64,000 nucleotides of DNA from DASUXY01 sp035301985 (lineage in GTDB: Bacteria; Bacillota; Bacilli; Bacillales; Amphibacillaceae). The notes below the pieces were generated by a model. The model saw only the letters and a program-made list of their open reading frames with translations, was not told where the DNA came from and ran no database searches. Shown here one piece after another: positions 52,705 to 62,959 of the stretch (positions within the stretch are counted from its first letter, which is position 1; each line of letters opens with the position of its first letter). The stretch is from NCBI GenBank assembly GCA_035301985.1, contig DATGTE010000028.1, forward strand, positions 1 to 64,000, read 5' to 3'. The translations under genes were made by a program, and so were the position numbers.

Positions 52705-54264
52705 TTATAGCCATTTGTTCAACAGGGGAATTTGCTTTAGCTCCTCTTTTGTAATAAATTGAAGCATAAAAAGAAACATGATGTAGAAAGCGAATAGGAT
52801 GAGTAAGATGATGATTAGCATAATAAAATGAGAGCCCCATTCGATATAGAATCGTTGGAGGAATTTCCCGACTATTGAAGTGAGTACAATCAGTGTAATC
52901 ATTTTATACAGGTCTTTCATAGGAATCCAAAATCGAATCGATCGTCTGAGAGAAGCTAAGTGTAATAAAGTGACGAGCACGACCCCAAATGACATGGAAA
53001 TAGCGACACCCATGATGCCAAATGTCGGATTGGAAGCTAATAAAAAGAGAACGCCATATTTGCACACATTGCCAATTAAGCTATTCCACATCGCAGGCTT
53101 GGCTAAATCGAGTGCTTGCAAAGCTGACTGTAAGGGTGCTTGTATATAAAAAAATATAAAAAAGGGAGCCATAAACACTAAGAACTTACTTGCATTCGCA
53201 GTACCATACATATATGTTAAAATGGGAACAGAAAATAAGGATAAAACGATGGTCGCAATTGCCCCAGATGCAAACGAGATGCGTATCGATTGATGGATTC
53301 GATAATGGATTAAGGGATGATTAGCTCTTGCCTCAGCTTCAGATACAGATGGGACCAAAGCAATCGATAAGGATTGGGTGATAAAGGTCGGTAAAAACAG
53401 TAAGGGTAGGACGTATCCTGTCAATTCACCATACTGTTTTGTAGCAAGTGTTGTCGTTATTCCTGCTAGCGCTAAGCTTTGTGCGACAATAATCGGCTCA
53501 AGAAAATGAAACAATGAACCAATCATCCGACTACCGGTTGTAGGGAGTGCGATTGAAAATAAGTCCGCGACTGTCTGTCTACTTTTTTTCAAGTAATCAA
53601 AGAATCGGTAACGGATTTTGACCGTTTTTTTTCGTTTAAATTGGTATACTAAAAAGATAAGTGAGGCCAGCTCACCCAAGATTACACTGATCATGGCTCC
53701 CGCTGCAGCATATTCGATGCCGAGTGGCAGAAGTAAATTGACGAAGAAAGCAACACATGAAATGCGGACAACTTGTTCGATGATGAGTGCATAGCTTTGG
53801 GGTTTCATATTTTGTTTTCCTTGAAAATACCCTCGTAAAACAGCGGACATGGCAATAATCGGTACAATGGGGCTGATGACGAGTAATGGATATAAGGTTC
53901 GTTCATCTGTTAGTAACGTAGTTGCAATCAACGGAGCAAGTCCCATCATTGCACATGTAAATATAACGCTTGAAATACCGGTTAAAAGTAGAGAAACGAC
54001 GAGAATTTGTTTAACTTTTTCTTGATTATTCATTGCTTCCGCTTCAGATACTCGTTTGGAAATGGCGACAGGAAGTCCCATTTGCGTTAAGGAAATGATT
54101 AAAAACAAAGTAGGAAGAGCCATCATATACAGACCTACCCCTTCCTCACCCATCAGACGGGCGATTACGATGCGATTGATAAATCCTAAAAAACGAGTCA
54201 TCATACCTGCCACAATTAAAATAAGTGTACCTTGTAAAAAAGTTTGTTTTGACAATTTTGGCAC
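52705..54264 (-). CDS. spoVB: SpoVB, MOP-superfamily flippase for spore cortex synthesis
   Basis: This 519-residue integral membrane protein with about 14 segments belongs to the MATE/MOP flippase superfamily. SpoVB is proposed to flip lipid II-like precursors for spore cortex peptidoglycan. The start is GTG after GAAGGTAGG. It is divergent from comN, with an 8-base inverted repeat in the shared upstream region. Confidence 0.94.
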   Translation of the reverse strand: MPKLSKQTFLQGTLILIVAGMMTRFLGFINRIVIARLMGEEGVGLYMMALPTLFLIISLTQMGLPVAISKRVSEAEAMNNQEKVKQILVVSLLLTGISSVIFTCAMMGLAPLIATTLLTDERTLYPLLVISPIVPIIAMSAVLRGYFQGKQNMKPQSYALIIEQVVRISCVAFFVNLLLPLGIEYAAAGAMISVILGELASLIFLVYQFKRKKTVKIRYRFFDYLKKSRQTVADLFSIALPTTGSRMIGSLFHFLEPIIVAQSLALAGITTTLATKQYGELTGYVLPLLFLPTFITQSLSIALVPSVSEAEARANHPLIHYRIHQSIRISFASGAIATIVLSLFSVPILTYMYGTANASKFLVFMAPFFIFFYIQAPLQSALQALDLAKPAMWNSLIGNVCKYGVLFLLASNPTFGIMGVAISMSFGVVLVTLLHLASLRRSIRFWIPMKDLYKMITLIVLTSIVGKFLQRFYIEWGSHFIMLIIILLILFAFYIMFLFMLQFITKEELKQIPLLNKWL

Positions 54265-54289
54265 CCTACCTTCTCAAAAAATAGAAAGT

Positions 54290-54309
54290 CATATACAATA
54301 ATGTATATG
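54290..54309. promoter_or_regulatory. Inverted repeat between spoVB and comN
   Basis: CATATACA (54290-54297) and TGTATATG (54302-54309) form a perfect 8-base inverted repeat with a 4-base centre. It sits between divergent genes, 26 bases before the spoVB start. The arms also resemble sporulation sigma-factor -10 elements on either strand. It may be an operator or overlapping promoters. Confidence 0.45.
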
Positions 54310-54372
54310 CCATAAAGTGTATGAAGCATGACAAGAAGCATAGAAACGAATAGAAGGATAGGAGGAGAAGTC

Positions 54373-54663
54373 TTGGAAACTCAACGAACGGTACAGGAAT
54401 GGAAATCTTTTGTATCTCCTGCATTGGATTGTAAATTAGATGATTTTCATTTGATGGGTTATACAAAGGTTACAAAGCATGAATTATGGGCGTGCTTGGA
54501 AGAAACAGTTTGGAAAGACAATCCAACAAAACGTCTCTACGATGTTGTTCAAGATATCTTTCACCTCAACCCGAATACGTATATGAATGAATTAACGTTG
54601 CGCGCTTATCAAGAAGATGATCTAGAGGCTTCAATTGCTGCTCTGGCAAATGACAATGAATAA
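54373..54663 (+). CDS. comN: ComN-like post-transcriptional regulator
   Basis: This 96-residue protein corresponds to YrzD/ComN, which in B. subtilis controls comE mRNA localisation and translation. Conserved helices include WKSFVSPALDCKLDDFHLMGY and LWACLEETVWK. The TTG at 54373 is chosen because AGGAGGAG lies 5 bases before it. The position before secDF is conserved. Confidence 0.82.
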   Translation: METQRTVQEWKSFVSPALDCKLDDFHLMGYTKVTKHELWACLEETVWKDNPTKRLYDVVQDIFHLNPNTYMNELTLRAYQEDDLEASIAALANDNE

Positions 54664-54707
54664 GCGGACATGATAAGCTTAAAGCCGTTAAAGGGAGGAA
54701 CATGTAC

Positions 54708-56966
54708 ATGAAAAAGAGAGGCCGAATCGTTGCCTTTTTTACGATTGTTATCGCATTTTTTATAACGATCGGATTCACAGCTACAGGGATCACAAAAGAC
54801 ATTAATTTAGGGTTAGATCTTCAAGGTGGTTTTGAAGTATTATATGAAGTCGAGCCAATCGATGAAGAACAAAAAGTAACAAGAGATTTATTAGAAGGTA
54901 CTGTGCAGACATTAAATGATCGGGTGAATCGACTCGGTATAAGTGAAGCGAACATCGATATTGAAGGTGAGGACCGGATTCGGGTTCAATTAGCAGGGGT
55001 TGAAAATCAGACCGAAGCACGGGAAATGCTTGCGACATCGGCAACACTTTCGTTTCGCGATGTTGATGATAACAAACTATTGGATGGATCCGATGTTAAA
55101 GAAGGAAGTGCTAAACAAGATTTCAATCCAGAAACGAATCAACCGATTGTAACGTTACAATTAAAAGACGCAAAAAAATTTGCCGATGTAACGACCGAGA
55201 TCAAAGAAAGAGAAGCGCCGGATAATTTATTAGTTATCTGGATGGACTTCCAAGACGGAGATTCCTATCAAGAAGAAGCGACGAAAGAAGATCCGAAATT
55301 CGTTTCTGCTCCGAGTGTGAAAGAAACCTTAAACACGACTAATGTCATGATTGAGGGAGATTTTACGGTTGAATCAGCTACATATCTTGCGGACATTATC
55401 AATTCAGGATCTCTTCCTGTTCATATGAACGAATTATATTCGACATCTGTTGGTGCCCAATTCGGGGAGCAAGCTTTGAACAAAACCGTTTTTGCTGGAT
55501 TTATAGGCATCGGATTAATCTTTTTATTTATGCTGTTTTTTTACCGTTTTCCTGGTTTAATCGCTGCGATTAACTTGACGATTTACATATACTTAATCTT
55601 GTTCGTATTTAAATTGATGAATGGTGTGTTGACATTACCGGGCATTGCGGCACTCATTTTAGGTGTTGGGATGGCTGTCGATGCAAATATCATTACTTTC
55701 GAACGTATTAAAGAGGAAATACGACGTGGAAAATCGGTGATGGCAGCATTTAAAGCAGGATCAAAAAATTCATTCATCACGATTGTTGATGCCAATGTCA
55801 CCACATTGTTAGCGGCAGTTATTTTATTCTCTTTCGGGACAAGCTCGATCAAAGGGTTTGCCACAATGCTCATCGTCAGTATACTCGTCAGCTTTTTAAC
55901 TGCGGTATATGGTACACGACTGTTGTTAGGATTTTGGGTGAAAAGTCGCTTGTTAGACAAGCGTTTTAGTTGGTTTGGCGTCAAACAAGAAGAAATCAAA
56001 GACATCGCTGATCCAACGGAAGAAGAGCCAAAAATATTTAATCGCGCCTTAAATATCGTTAAACATCGGAAGAAGTTCTACACAATAACTTCTGTGCTCG
56101 TCATTATTGGTGCCATATCATTAATGATTTTTAAAATAAACCCTGGTATTGACTTTACAAGTGGTTCACGAATTGAAATTTTGGCAGACGAAGCGATTTC
56201 AACAGAAGAAGTTGAACAAGGTTTAAGTGACCTCGGTCTTGAGGCGAAAGCGATTGTCATTTCTGGTGATGAAAATGATACAGCGGTCACAAGATATGAT
56301 ACGGTTTTATCAGAGGAGAAAATCGCTGACGTCAAAGAGTATTTTCAAGGGAAATATGGACATGAACCAAGTGTCAGTGTCGTTTCTCCAATCGTTGGTG
56401 AGGAGCTCGTTAAAAATGCGGTTTACGCCCTGGCAATCGCCGCGGTTGGAATGATTATTTATGTGACCTTACGCTTCGAATTCTTTTTTGGAATTACGGC
56501 AATCATCGCTTTACTGCATGACGCGTTTATCATTTTAGCTGTCTTTAGTCTGGCACGAATCGAATTTGATGTGACTATTGTCGCGGCTATTTTGACAATT
56601 ATCGGGTACTCGATCAACAATACGATTGTCGTCTTTGACCGAGTAAGAGAAAATTTACGAAAAGAAAACAAACGTATTAAATCATTTCAAAAGTTAGCCC
56701 GTATAGTCAATCGAAGTATTGTCCAAACGTTTACACGAAGTATGAATACATCGCTGACGACATTGATCGCTGTATTAGCATTTCTGTTCTTGGGTGCAGA
56801 ATCGATTGCAGGATTTGCGATTGCTCTTACGATCGGAATCATTGCGGGAACGTATTCATCGCTCGTATTAGCCGCCCAACTATGGCTTTTCTGGCGCGGT
56901 AAAATGCTCGATAAACGACCTGTCGATTTTAGAAAGAAAAAGCGTGTGAAAGGTCCACAAGTGTAA
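54708..56966 (+). CDS. secDF: SecDF, fused protein translocation motor
   Basis: This 752-residue fusion of SecD and SecF has twelve membrane segments and large extracytoplasmic P1 and P4 domains, as in Bacillus. It uses the proton motive force to pull preproteins out of SecYEG. DLQGGFEVLYEV near the N-terminus and ANIITFERIKEE in the SecD part are hallmarks; GINNT-like GYSINNTIVVFDR marks the SecF half. The ATG at 54708 follows GGAGG by 9 bases and matches the B. subtilis start; ATG 54702 is 3 bases from the RBS. Confidence 0.97.
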   Translation: MKKRGRIVAFFTIVIAFFITIGFTATGITKDINLGLDLQGGFEVLYEVEPIDEEQKVTRDLLEGTVQTLNDRVNRLGISEANIDIEGEDRIRVQLAGVENQTEAREMLATSATLSFRDVDDNKLLDGSDVKEGSAKQDFNPETNQPIVTLQLKDAKKFADVTTEIKEREAPDNLLVIWMDFQDGDSYQEEATKEDPKFVSAPSVKETLNTTNVMIEGDFTVESATYLADIINSGSLPVHMNELYSTSVGAQFGEQALNKTVFAGFIGIGLIFLFMLFFYRFPGLIAAINLTIYIYLILFVFKLMNGVLTLPGIAALILGVGMAVDANIITFERIKEEIRRGKSVMAAFKAGSKNSFITIVDANVTTLLAAVILFSFGTSSIKGFATMLIVSILVSFLTAVYGTRLLLGFWVKSRLLDKRFSWFGVKQEEIKDIADPTEEEPKIFNRALNIVKHRKKFYTITSVLVIIGAISLMIFKINPGIDFTSGSRIEILADEAISTEEVEQGLSDLGLEAKAIVISGDENDTAVTRYDTVLSEEKIADVKEYFQGKYGHEPSVSVVSPIVGEELVKNAVYALAIAAVGMIIYVTLRFEFFFGITAIIALLHDAFIILAVFSLARIEFDVTIVAAILTIIGYSINNTIVVFDRVRENLRKENKRIKSFQKLARIVNRSIVQTFTRSMNTSLTTLIAVLAFLFLGAESIAGFAIALTIGIIAGTYSSLVLAAQLWLFWRGKMLDKRPVDFRKKKRVKGPQV

Positions 56967-57029
56967 GGCACGAAGACACGTTAGAAAAATGAAATGATCT
57001 TGGTAAGAAGAGATTCAGGTCGAAGACTG

Positions 57030-57052
57030 ACCCTTGTCATTTAGGCAAGGGT
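57030..57052 (+). repeat. Hairpin after secDF
   Basis: ACCCTTGTC pairs with GGCAAGGGT (57030-57038 with 57044-57052, one G-U) around a 5-base loop. It has no T-tract. It may be a weak terminator or an RNA-stability element between secDF and lapA. Confidence 0.4.
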
Positions 57053-57159
57053 TGGTTCATGGCGAAAAAATATAGTTGATGCGGATGTGCCAAAGGCATG
57101 GAGTAATCTAGCCGGTTTGTCCTCGATTTGGATGATTATAAATTGAAAGGTGAATTGAT

Positions 57160-57501
57160 GTGAAAGCTCACTCTTATATCGTCTTAACGATTTTGTTTGC
57201 TATCTTAATAGCGATTTTTTCCGTGCTGAATATTTCGCCTGTAGAAGTTCACTATTTTTTCTGGACGTTTGAGACTCCATTAATTTTCGTCATTCTATTT
57301 TCAGTATTCATGGGGGTCATGATTACAACTACAGTCGGTTTGATTAAAATGTATAAAATGCAACGTCAATTAAAGCAACTCCAAGCGGATAACAAGAGAA
57401 TGGAACAATTCATTCAAGACAATGGCTTGACATTCGAGAAAGATCGCAATCAACCAACAGCGACATTAAAAAATAATCAAAAGCAAGACGATAACGGATA
57501 A
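57160..57501 (+). CDS. yrvD: LapA/DUF1049-domain membrane protein (YrvD)
   Basis: This 113-residue protein has two membrane helices (about 5-25 and 40-64) followed by a cytoplasmic coiled coil (QRQLKQLQADNKRMEQ). This is the LapA/DUF1049 pattern. The function in Gram-positives is unknown. The start is GTG after AAAGGTGA. B. subtilis yrvD lies in the same place before recJ. Confidence 0.82.
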   Translation: MKAHSYIVLTILFAILIAIFSVLNISPVEVHYFFWTFETPLIFVILFSVFMGVMITTTVGLIKMYKMQRQLKQLQADNKRMEQFIQDNGLTFEKDRNQPTATLKNNQKQDDNG

Positions 57502-57561
57502 GAAGTTCTGATTGCCCCCTTTCACACTCTTTTGTATAATAGATGGGTCAGGAGTGGTTTA

Positions 57562-59889
57562 ATGTTAGATAGTCAAGCAAATTGGAAGTTTACACGAGAA
57601 AAAAGTGATTTGTTGGATGGTACGCTCCATAGTTCTCCTTTTATTCAGGAGTTATTGTTTGAAAGAGGCATTCGTACATCAGAGGAAACAGAGCGTTTTT
57701 TATCGCCGGATGTAAAAAATTTACATCCACCAAGACAACTAGCTTCCGTTGATCAGGCGGCTGATCGTGTATATGAAGCAATTGAATCAGAGGAAAAGAT
57801 CCTCGTATATGGTGACTATGATGCAGATGGTGTATGTTCAACAGCGATTTTAATCGAATCATTACGTGAGCTCGGCGCTCACTGTGACTATTATATACCG
57901 AACCGATTTACAGAAGGATATGGACCGAATGAACAAGCATTTAAAAATGCTGCGAAATCCGGTTTCAGTGTAATTATAACGGTGGATACAGGGATTGCAT
58001 CGACACATGAAGTTGAGGTAGCAAATGAGCTAGGGATTGATGTCATCATTACTGATCACCACGAAATTCAAGAAAATATACCAGATGCTTATGCGATCAT
58101 CCATCCGAAGCTTTCTCCCGATTATCCTTTTAAGGAGTTAGCCGGTGCAGGTGTAGCTTTTAAGTTTGCCCAACATTTATTAGGCTATTTTCCAGAGCAT
58201 TTATTGGATTTAGTCGCTATTGGAACGATTGCTGACTTAGTTCCATTATTAGATGAAAATCGAATACTTGCTTATTTCGGTCTAGAAAAAATATCAACAA
58301 CGACACGACCTGGCTTAATCGCGATGAAAAAGAATTGTTATCTGACAAAGCACGTGACGGAGGAAGATGTTGGCTTTCGTATTGGTCCACGTCTAAATGC
58401 TGTTGGTCGCTTACAAGATGCTGATCTCGCCGTTCAACTGTTACTTGTGGATGACGATTACGAAGCTAGGGAATTAGCAAATACTGTAGAACAATTGAAC
58501 AGCGAACGTCAACAAATTGTCGCAGATATTGTTGATGAAGCTCGGCAAATGGTCGATACATCGAGCCGCAAAGAAGTCATACTTGTGTGCAAGGAAGGAT
58601 GGAACGAAGGGGTATTAGGAATTGTCGCTTCACGTCTCGTAAATGAGTTTGATCGTCCAGCTATTGTTTTAACAACCGATTCAGATCGGTCTGTGGCGAA
58701 GGGAAGCGCTCGAAGTATACCTGCCTTTCATTTATTTGATAATTGTATGGAAGTCAAAGACCTTTTCACGAGTTTTGGTGGACACTCGCAAGCAGCGGGA
58801 ATGACTTTGCCCGTCGAAAATATTTCGGCGTTAAAACAAGCTTTGAATCAACGCATCGATGAAAAGCTGACGGAAAAGGACTTCAAACAAACGATTGAAG
58901 TGAATCGATCGCTCACTTTATCCGAAATTAATGAATCCCTCATCCACGAAATTGAGCAGTTGGCCCCTTTTGGAATAGGAAACCCAAAGCCTATTTTTCA
59001 TGTGAAACATGTACCAGAGCGAATTCGCCAACTTGGTCAAATGAAAAACCATTTAAAAATCCATTTTAATAATGCCGATGCAAAACTTGAAGGGATTGGT
59101 TTTGGTATGGGTCATCTATGTGATTACATTGCTCAAGAAACACCGGTTTCGATCGTCGGTGAACTCGGTATCAATGAATGGAATGGAAATCGCAACGTAC
59201 AAATGATGATTCGTGATCTGCAAGTTGACGAATGGCAAATGTTTGACCATCGCGGTAAAAAACATAATGATATTATGTCATACATCCAGCCGAATAAGCG
59301 AGTTGTCGTCGTGAAAAATCAAATCAACTCATCTGTAGAAACTATGTCTGAATGTGTGAAACTAGTAACATATGATGACTTTTTGGATACAGTAGGTGAG
59401 GCACATACGTTACTTTTATATGATTTGCCTCCTCAATTAAATCGTTTAGAACAAATTGTCAAAGCGACGAACCCTGTTAACATTCATGTTTGTTTTCATG
59501 TAGAAAATAGTACATACTTGTCCGCTTTTCCTTCTCGAAAAGATTTCAAATGGTTGTATGCCATGCTTTACAAACGTGGAAAACTGCATATAAATAATGA
59601 ATTAATCATGATTATGGATGCTAAAAAGTGGTCAAAAGAATATATTCAATTTATGATAAGAGTGTTTGTAGATTTAAACTTCGTTACGTACGATGAAGGT
59701 GTTTTAAGCTTAAATCCATCGCCTACGAAACAAGATTTATCATCATCAAGGACGTATCAACATCGAGTGAATCGAGCAGCCATCGAAAAAACATTGTATT
59801 ATTCCACGTATGATGAATTGAAGCAGTGGTTTGAAAAGTCGTTGCGACCTGTAGATTCACCGAAGGAGGAAATAACTCATGGATTATAA
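57562..59889 (+). CDS. recJ: RecJ, single-strand DNA-specific 5'-3' exonuclease
   Basis: This 775-residue DHH-family nuclease takes part in recombination and repair. GDYDADGVCSTAIL and ITDHHEI contain the metal-binding residues, and FGGHSQAAGMTL marks the DHHA1 part. A C-terminal domain typical of Bacillus RecJ (about 550-775) follows. The ATG at 57562 lies after CAGGAGTGG; the ORF extends 10 codons upstream without an RBS. It overlaps apt by 11 bases. Confidence 0.96.
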   Translation: MLDSQANWKFTREKSDLLDGTLHSSPFIQELLFERGIRTSEETERFLSPDVKNLHPPRQLASVDQAADRVYEAIESEEKILVYGDYDADGVCSTAILIESLRELGAHCDYYIPNRFTEGYGPNEQAFKNAAKSGFSVIITVDTGIASTHEVEVANELGIDVIITDHHEIQENIPDAYAIIHPKLSPDYPFKELAGAGVAFKFAQHLLGYFPEHLLDLVAIGTIADLVPLLDENRILAYFGLEKISTTTRPGLIAMKKNCYLTKHVTEEDVGFRIGPRLNAVGRLQDADLAVQLLLVDDDYEARELANTVEQLNSERQQIVADIVDEARQMVDTSSRKEVILVCKEGWNEGVLGIVASRLVNEFDRPAIVLTTDSDRSVAKGSARSIPAFHLFDNCMEVKDLFTSFGGHSQAAGMTLPVENISALKQALNQRIDEKLTEKDFKQTIEVNRSLTLSEINESLIHEIEQLAPFGIGNPKPIFHVKHVPERIRQLGQMKNHLKIHFNNADAKLEGIGFGMGHLCDYIAQETPVSIVGELGINEWNGNRNVQMMIRDLQVDEWQMFDHRGKKHNDIMSYIQPNKRVVVVKNQINSSVETMSECVKLVTYDDFLDTVGEAHTLLLYDLPPQLNRLEQIVKATNPVNIHVCFHVENSTYLSAFPSRKDFKWLYAMLYKRGKLHINNELIMIMDAKKWSKEYIQFMIRVFVDLNFVTYDEGVLSLNPSPTKQDLSSSRTYQHRVNRAAIEKTLYYSTYDELKQWFEKSLRPVDSPKEEITHGL

Positions 59890-60391
59890 AAACTATATAA
59901 AAATTGTTCAGGATTGGCCAGAAAAAGGTGTTCAATTTAAAGACATTACACCCCTTATGGATAACGGTGAAGCATTCCAATCTGCAATTGATGAAATCAG
60001 TACGTATGCTAAAGAAAAAAATGCTGATATCGTAGTCGGTCCTGAAGCGAGAGGATTTATTATCGGATGTCCGGTATCTTATGCATTGGGTATTGGTTTT
60101 GTTCCCGTACGTAAAAAAGGGAAATTGCCACGTGAAGTGATTGAAGTCGATTATGGTCTTGAGTATGGGAAAAATGTTCTAGCGATTCATAAAGATGCCA
60201 TTCAACCTGGTCAGCGTGTCTTAATTACAGATGATTTACTGGCAACAGGTGGCACAATAGAAGCAACGATTCACTTAGTTGAACAGTTGGGTGGTATTGT
60301 CGTAGGATGTGCTTTTTTAATTGAACTTACGTATTTGCATGGAATCGACAAGTTGGAAGGTTATGACGTATTTACGTTAATGCGCTATTAA
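59879..60391 (+). CDS. apt: Adenine phosphoribosyltransferase
   Basis: This 170-residue purine salvage enzyme makes AMP from adenine and PRPP. The PRPP-binding loop is VLITDDLLATGGT (about 114-126). GAAGGAGG inside the recJ end precedes the ATG. Its position between recJ and relA is conserved in Firmicutes. Confidence 0.98.
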   Translation: MDYKNYIKIVQDWPEKGVQFKDITPLMDNGEAFQSAIDEISTYAKEKNADIVVGPEARGFIIGCPVSYALGIGFVPVRKKGKLPREVIEVDYGLEYGKNVLAIHKDAIQPGQRVLITDDLLATGGTIEATIHLVEQLGGIVVGCAFLIELTYLHGIDKLEGYDVFTLMRY

Positions 60392-60707
60392 TCGATTATA
60401 GAAGAGTGTTGACATGGATTTTGAGCATGATATCGGATGATGTTCTCTCGTTAAATAAAGGGTTTCATTGCTATATAAAGAGGGGACACCTTCCGACATA
60501 TATAATTTCCGAAGCCTGTCGTTTTTACAGCAAGAGAAAAAGGGTTCAATCCTTTATTTATACATTTTAATCAGACTATTCCGATAATTTTCGGAATAAT
60601 GTGTTTTCCTTTACTTTTAGTAAAAAATTTTTGATACTAATAGAAAGCATGTTCATTAGAAATGGAATAATCGAACATCCTCTACAATAGATAAAGGTGA
60701 TAATTGA
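60392..60707 (+). other. Leader and promoter region of relA
   Basis: These 316 bases hold no gene. A TTGACA occurs at 60408-60413 without a good -10 at the right distance. An 8-base-pair hairpin (60577-60584 with 60591-60598) with loop TAATTT is followed by GTTTTCCTTTAC and could be a weak terminator after apt. The relA promoter itself is not clear to me. Confidence 0.4.
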
Positions 60708-62903
60708 ATGTCAAAATACGGAATCATAACTATAGAAAATATTATAGATCAGGCGAACGAATATCTGTCTGAAGATGATATTGAACTGATTCAGCATGCC
60801 TATCACTATGCGAAGAAAGCCCACACGAATCAATATCGCAAATCTGGCGAAGCCTATATCGTTCATCCGGTACAAGTAGCGGGTATTTTAGTAGATTTAA
60901 AAATGGATCCCGTGACCATTGCTGGAGGTTTTTTGCATGATGTCGTAGAGGATACGAACGTTACCCTTGATACTCTAGAAGAAGAGTTTGGCGAGGAAGT
61001 GGCCATGCTTGTCGATGGCGTTACAAAGCTCGGAAAGATTAAATATAAATCAAAGGAAGCTTTACAAGCTGAAAACCATCGTAAAATGTTTGTCGCGATG
61101 GCTAAAGATATACGCGTCATCTTAATCAAGCTGGCGGATCGGCTACACAATATGAGAACGTTGCAATATTTACCACATGCAAAACAGCGCAGAATTTCCA
61201 ACGAAACGTTAGAAATATTCGCCCCCCTTGCACATCGGCTCGGAATATCAACGATAAAATGGGAATTAGAAGATATCGCATTGCGCTATTTAAATCCCCA
61301 AGAGTATTATCGAATTGTGCATCTGATGAAACAGAAACGGAATGAACGTGAAACTTATATAGAAAAAGTCATTGAAGATGTTGACGAACAGTTGCAAGAA
61401 GTGAATATCGTTGCCGAAATCTCTGGTCGTCCAAAGCATATTTATAGTATTTATCGTAAAATGGAGAAACAAAATAAACAATTTAATGAAATATATGATT
61501 TACTAGCTGTACGCATTCTTTTGAACAATATTAAAGATTGTTATGCCGTTTTAGGAATTATTCATACGTGTTGGAAGCCGATGCCTGGCAGGTTTAAAGA
61601 TTATATTGCGATGCCAAAACCAAATTTATATCAATCTCTCCATACCACAGTAATCGGACCACGCGGCGAACCATTAGAAGTCCAAATTCGCACGAAAGAA
61701 ATGCATGAAATTGCCGAATATGGAATTGCTGCTCATTGGGCTTATAAAGAAGGTAAACAGTCAAAAGACCACCAGTTTGAAAAGAAATTGACATGGTTCA
61801 GAGAAATTTTAGAATGGCAAAGTGAAACAAATGACGCAGAGGAATTTATGGAGTCATTAAAAATCGATTTGTTTTCTGACATGGTTTATGTATTCACTCC
61901 TAAAGGCGATGTCATTGAGTTGCCTTCGGGGTCTGTTCCCATCGATTTCGCTTATCGGATCCACACTGAAATTGGCAATCAAACCGTCGGAGCAAAAGTA
62001 AATGGGAAAATGGAAACACTCGATTATACTTTGAAAAACGGTGATATCGTTGAGGTGATGACATCCAAACATTCATATGGACCATCACAAGATTGGTTAA
62101 ATATTACACAAACATCAAAAGCGAAAAATAAAATTAAACAATTCTTTAAAAAGCAGCGTCGGGAAGAAAATGTCGCCAAAGGGAAAGAGCTGGTTGAAGA
62201 AGAAATTAAAGCATTGCATATCGATCCTAAAGAAGCGCTAACTCCTGAGAATTTACAACGCGTATATGAAAAGTTCAGCTTCACTGATGAGGAAGACATG
62301 TATGCAGCTGTTGGCTATCAAGGTATAACCGCAGCAGCGATTGCAACGAGACTGACGGAAAAAATTCGCCAATCCAAACAAGAAGAACAAGAATGGGAAA
62401 AAACGATTGAAGAAGTAAATACCGATAGTAGAGAGAAGCGTACAAATAAACAAGAATCGAGTGTTAAAGTTGAAGGAATTGATAATTTATTGATCCGTCT
62501 GTCCAAATGTTGTAATCCAGTTCCCGGTGATCAAATCGTCGGCTATGTTACAAAAGGGCGCGGCGTCTCTGTACATCGTGAAGATTGCCCAAATGTCCAA
62601 ACAGAAGAGGCAAAAGAACGTTATTTGCACGTGGAATGGGAAGAGTTTTCGTCAGATGAGAACAAATACAATGTAGATTTAGAAATATCCGGCTATGACC
62701 GTAGAGGCTTATTAAACGATGTGTTACAAGCGCTTAACGAATCAAAAACGAATATAACACACGTGAACGGGCGTACAGGTCATAATAAAACAGCTGTTAT
62801 TCAAATTACCATTTTAATCCATAATACAGACCATTTACGCAGAATTGTTGACAGGATTAAACAAATAAAAGACGTATATACAGTTGCACGGACTATTCAA
62901 TAA
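60708..62903 (+). CDS. relA: RelA/SpoT-family (p)ppGpp synthetase/hydrolase
   Basis: This 731-residue bifunctional enzyme makes and degrades (p)ppGpp. In order it has an HD hydrolase domain with HDVVEDT (about 77-83), a synthetase domain (about 230-350), a TGS domain (about 390-455), a zinc-finger/CC domain (LSKCCNPVPGDQIVGY) and a C-terminal ACT domain (about 655-731). AAAGGTGA precedes the ATG. Length agrees with the B. subtilis protein. Confidence 0.98.
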   Translation: MSKYGIITIENIIDQANEYLSEDDIELIQHAYHYAKKAHTNQYRKSGEAYIVHPVQVAGILVDLKMDPVTIAGGFLHDVVEDTNVTLDTLEEEFGEEVAMLVDGVTKLGKIKYKSKEALQAENHRKMFVAMAKDIRVILIKLADRLHNMRTLQYLPHAKQRRISNETLEIFAPLAHRLGISTIKWELEDIALRYLNPQEYYRIVHLMKQKRNERETYIEKVIEDVDEQLQEVNIVAEISGRPKHIYSIYRKMEKQNKQFNEIYDLLAVRILLNNIKDCYAVLGIIHTCWKPMPGRFKDYIAMPKPNLYQSLHTTVIGPRGEPLEVQIRTKEMHEIAEYGIAAHWAYKEGKQSKDHQFEKKLTWFREILEWQSETNDAEEFMESLKIDLFSDMVYVFTPKGDVIELPSGSVPIDFAYRIHTEIGNQTVGAKVNGKMETLDYTLKNGDIVEVMTSKHSYGPSQDWLNITQTSKAKNKIKQFFKKQRREENVAKGKELVEEEIKALHIDPKEALTPENLQRVYEKFSFTDEEDMYAAVGYQGITAAAIATRLTEKIRQSKQEEQEWEKTIEEVNTDSREKRTNKQESSVKVEGIDNLLIRLSKCCNPVPGDQIVGYVTKGRGVSVHREDCPNVQTEEAKERYLHVEWEEFSSDENKYNVDLEISGYDRRGLLNDVLQALNESKTNITHVNGRTGHNKTAVIQITILIHNTDHLRRIVDRIKQIKDVYTVARTIQ

Positions 62904-62959
62904 CGATGAATCGAGATTTTTTGAAAATAAATAATTTATTTGGAAGGGACTGATGATTG

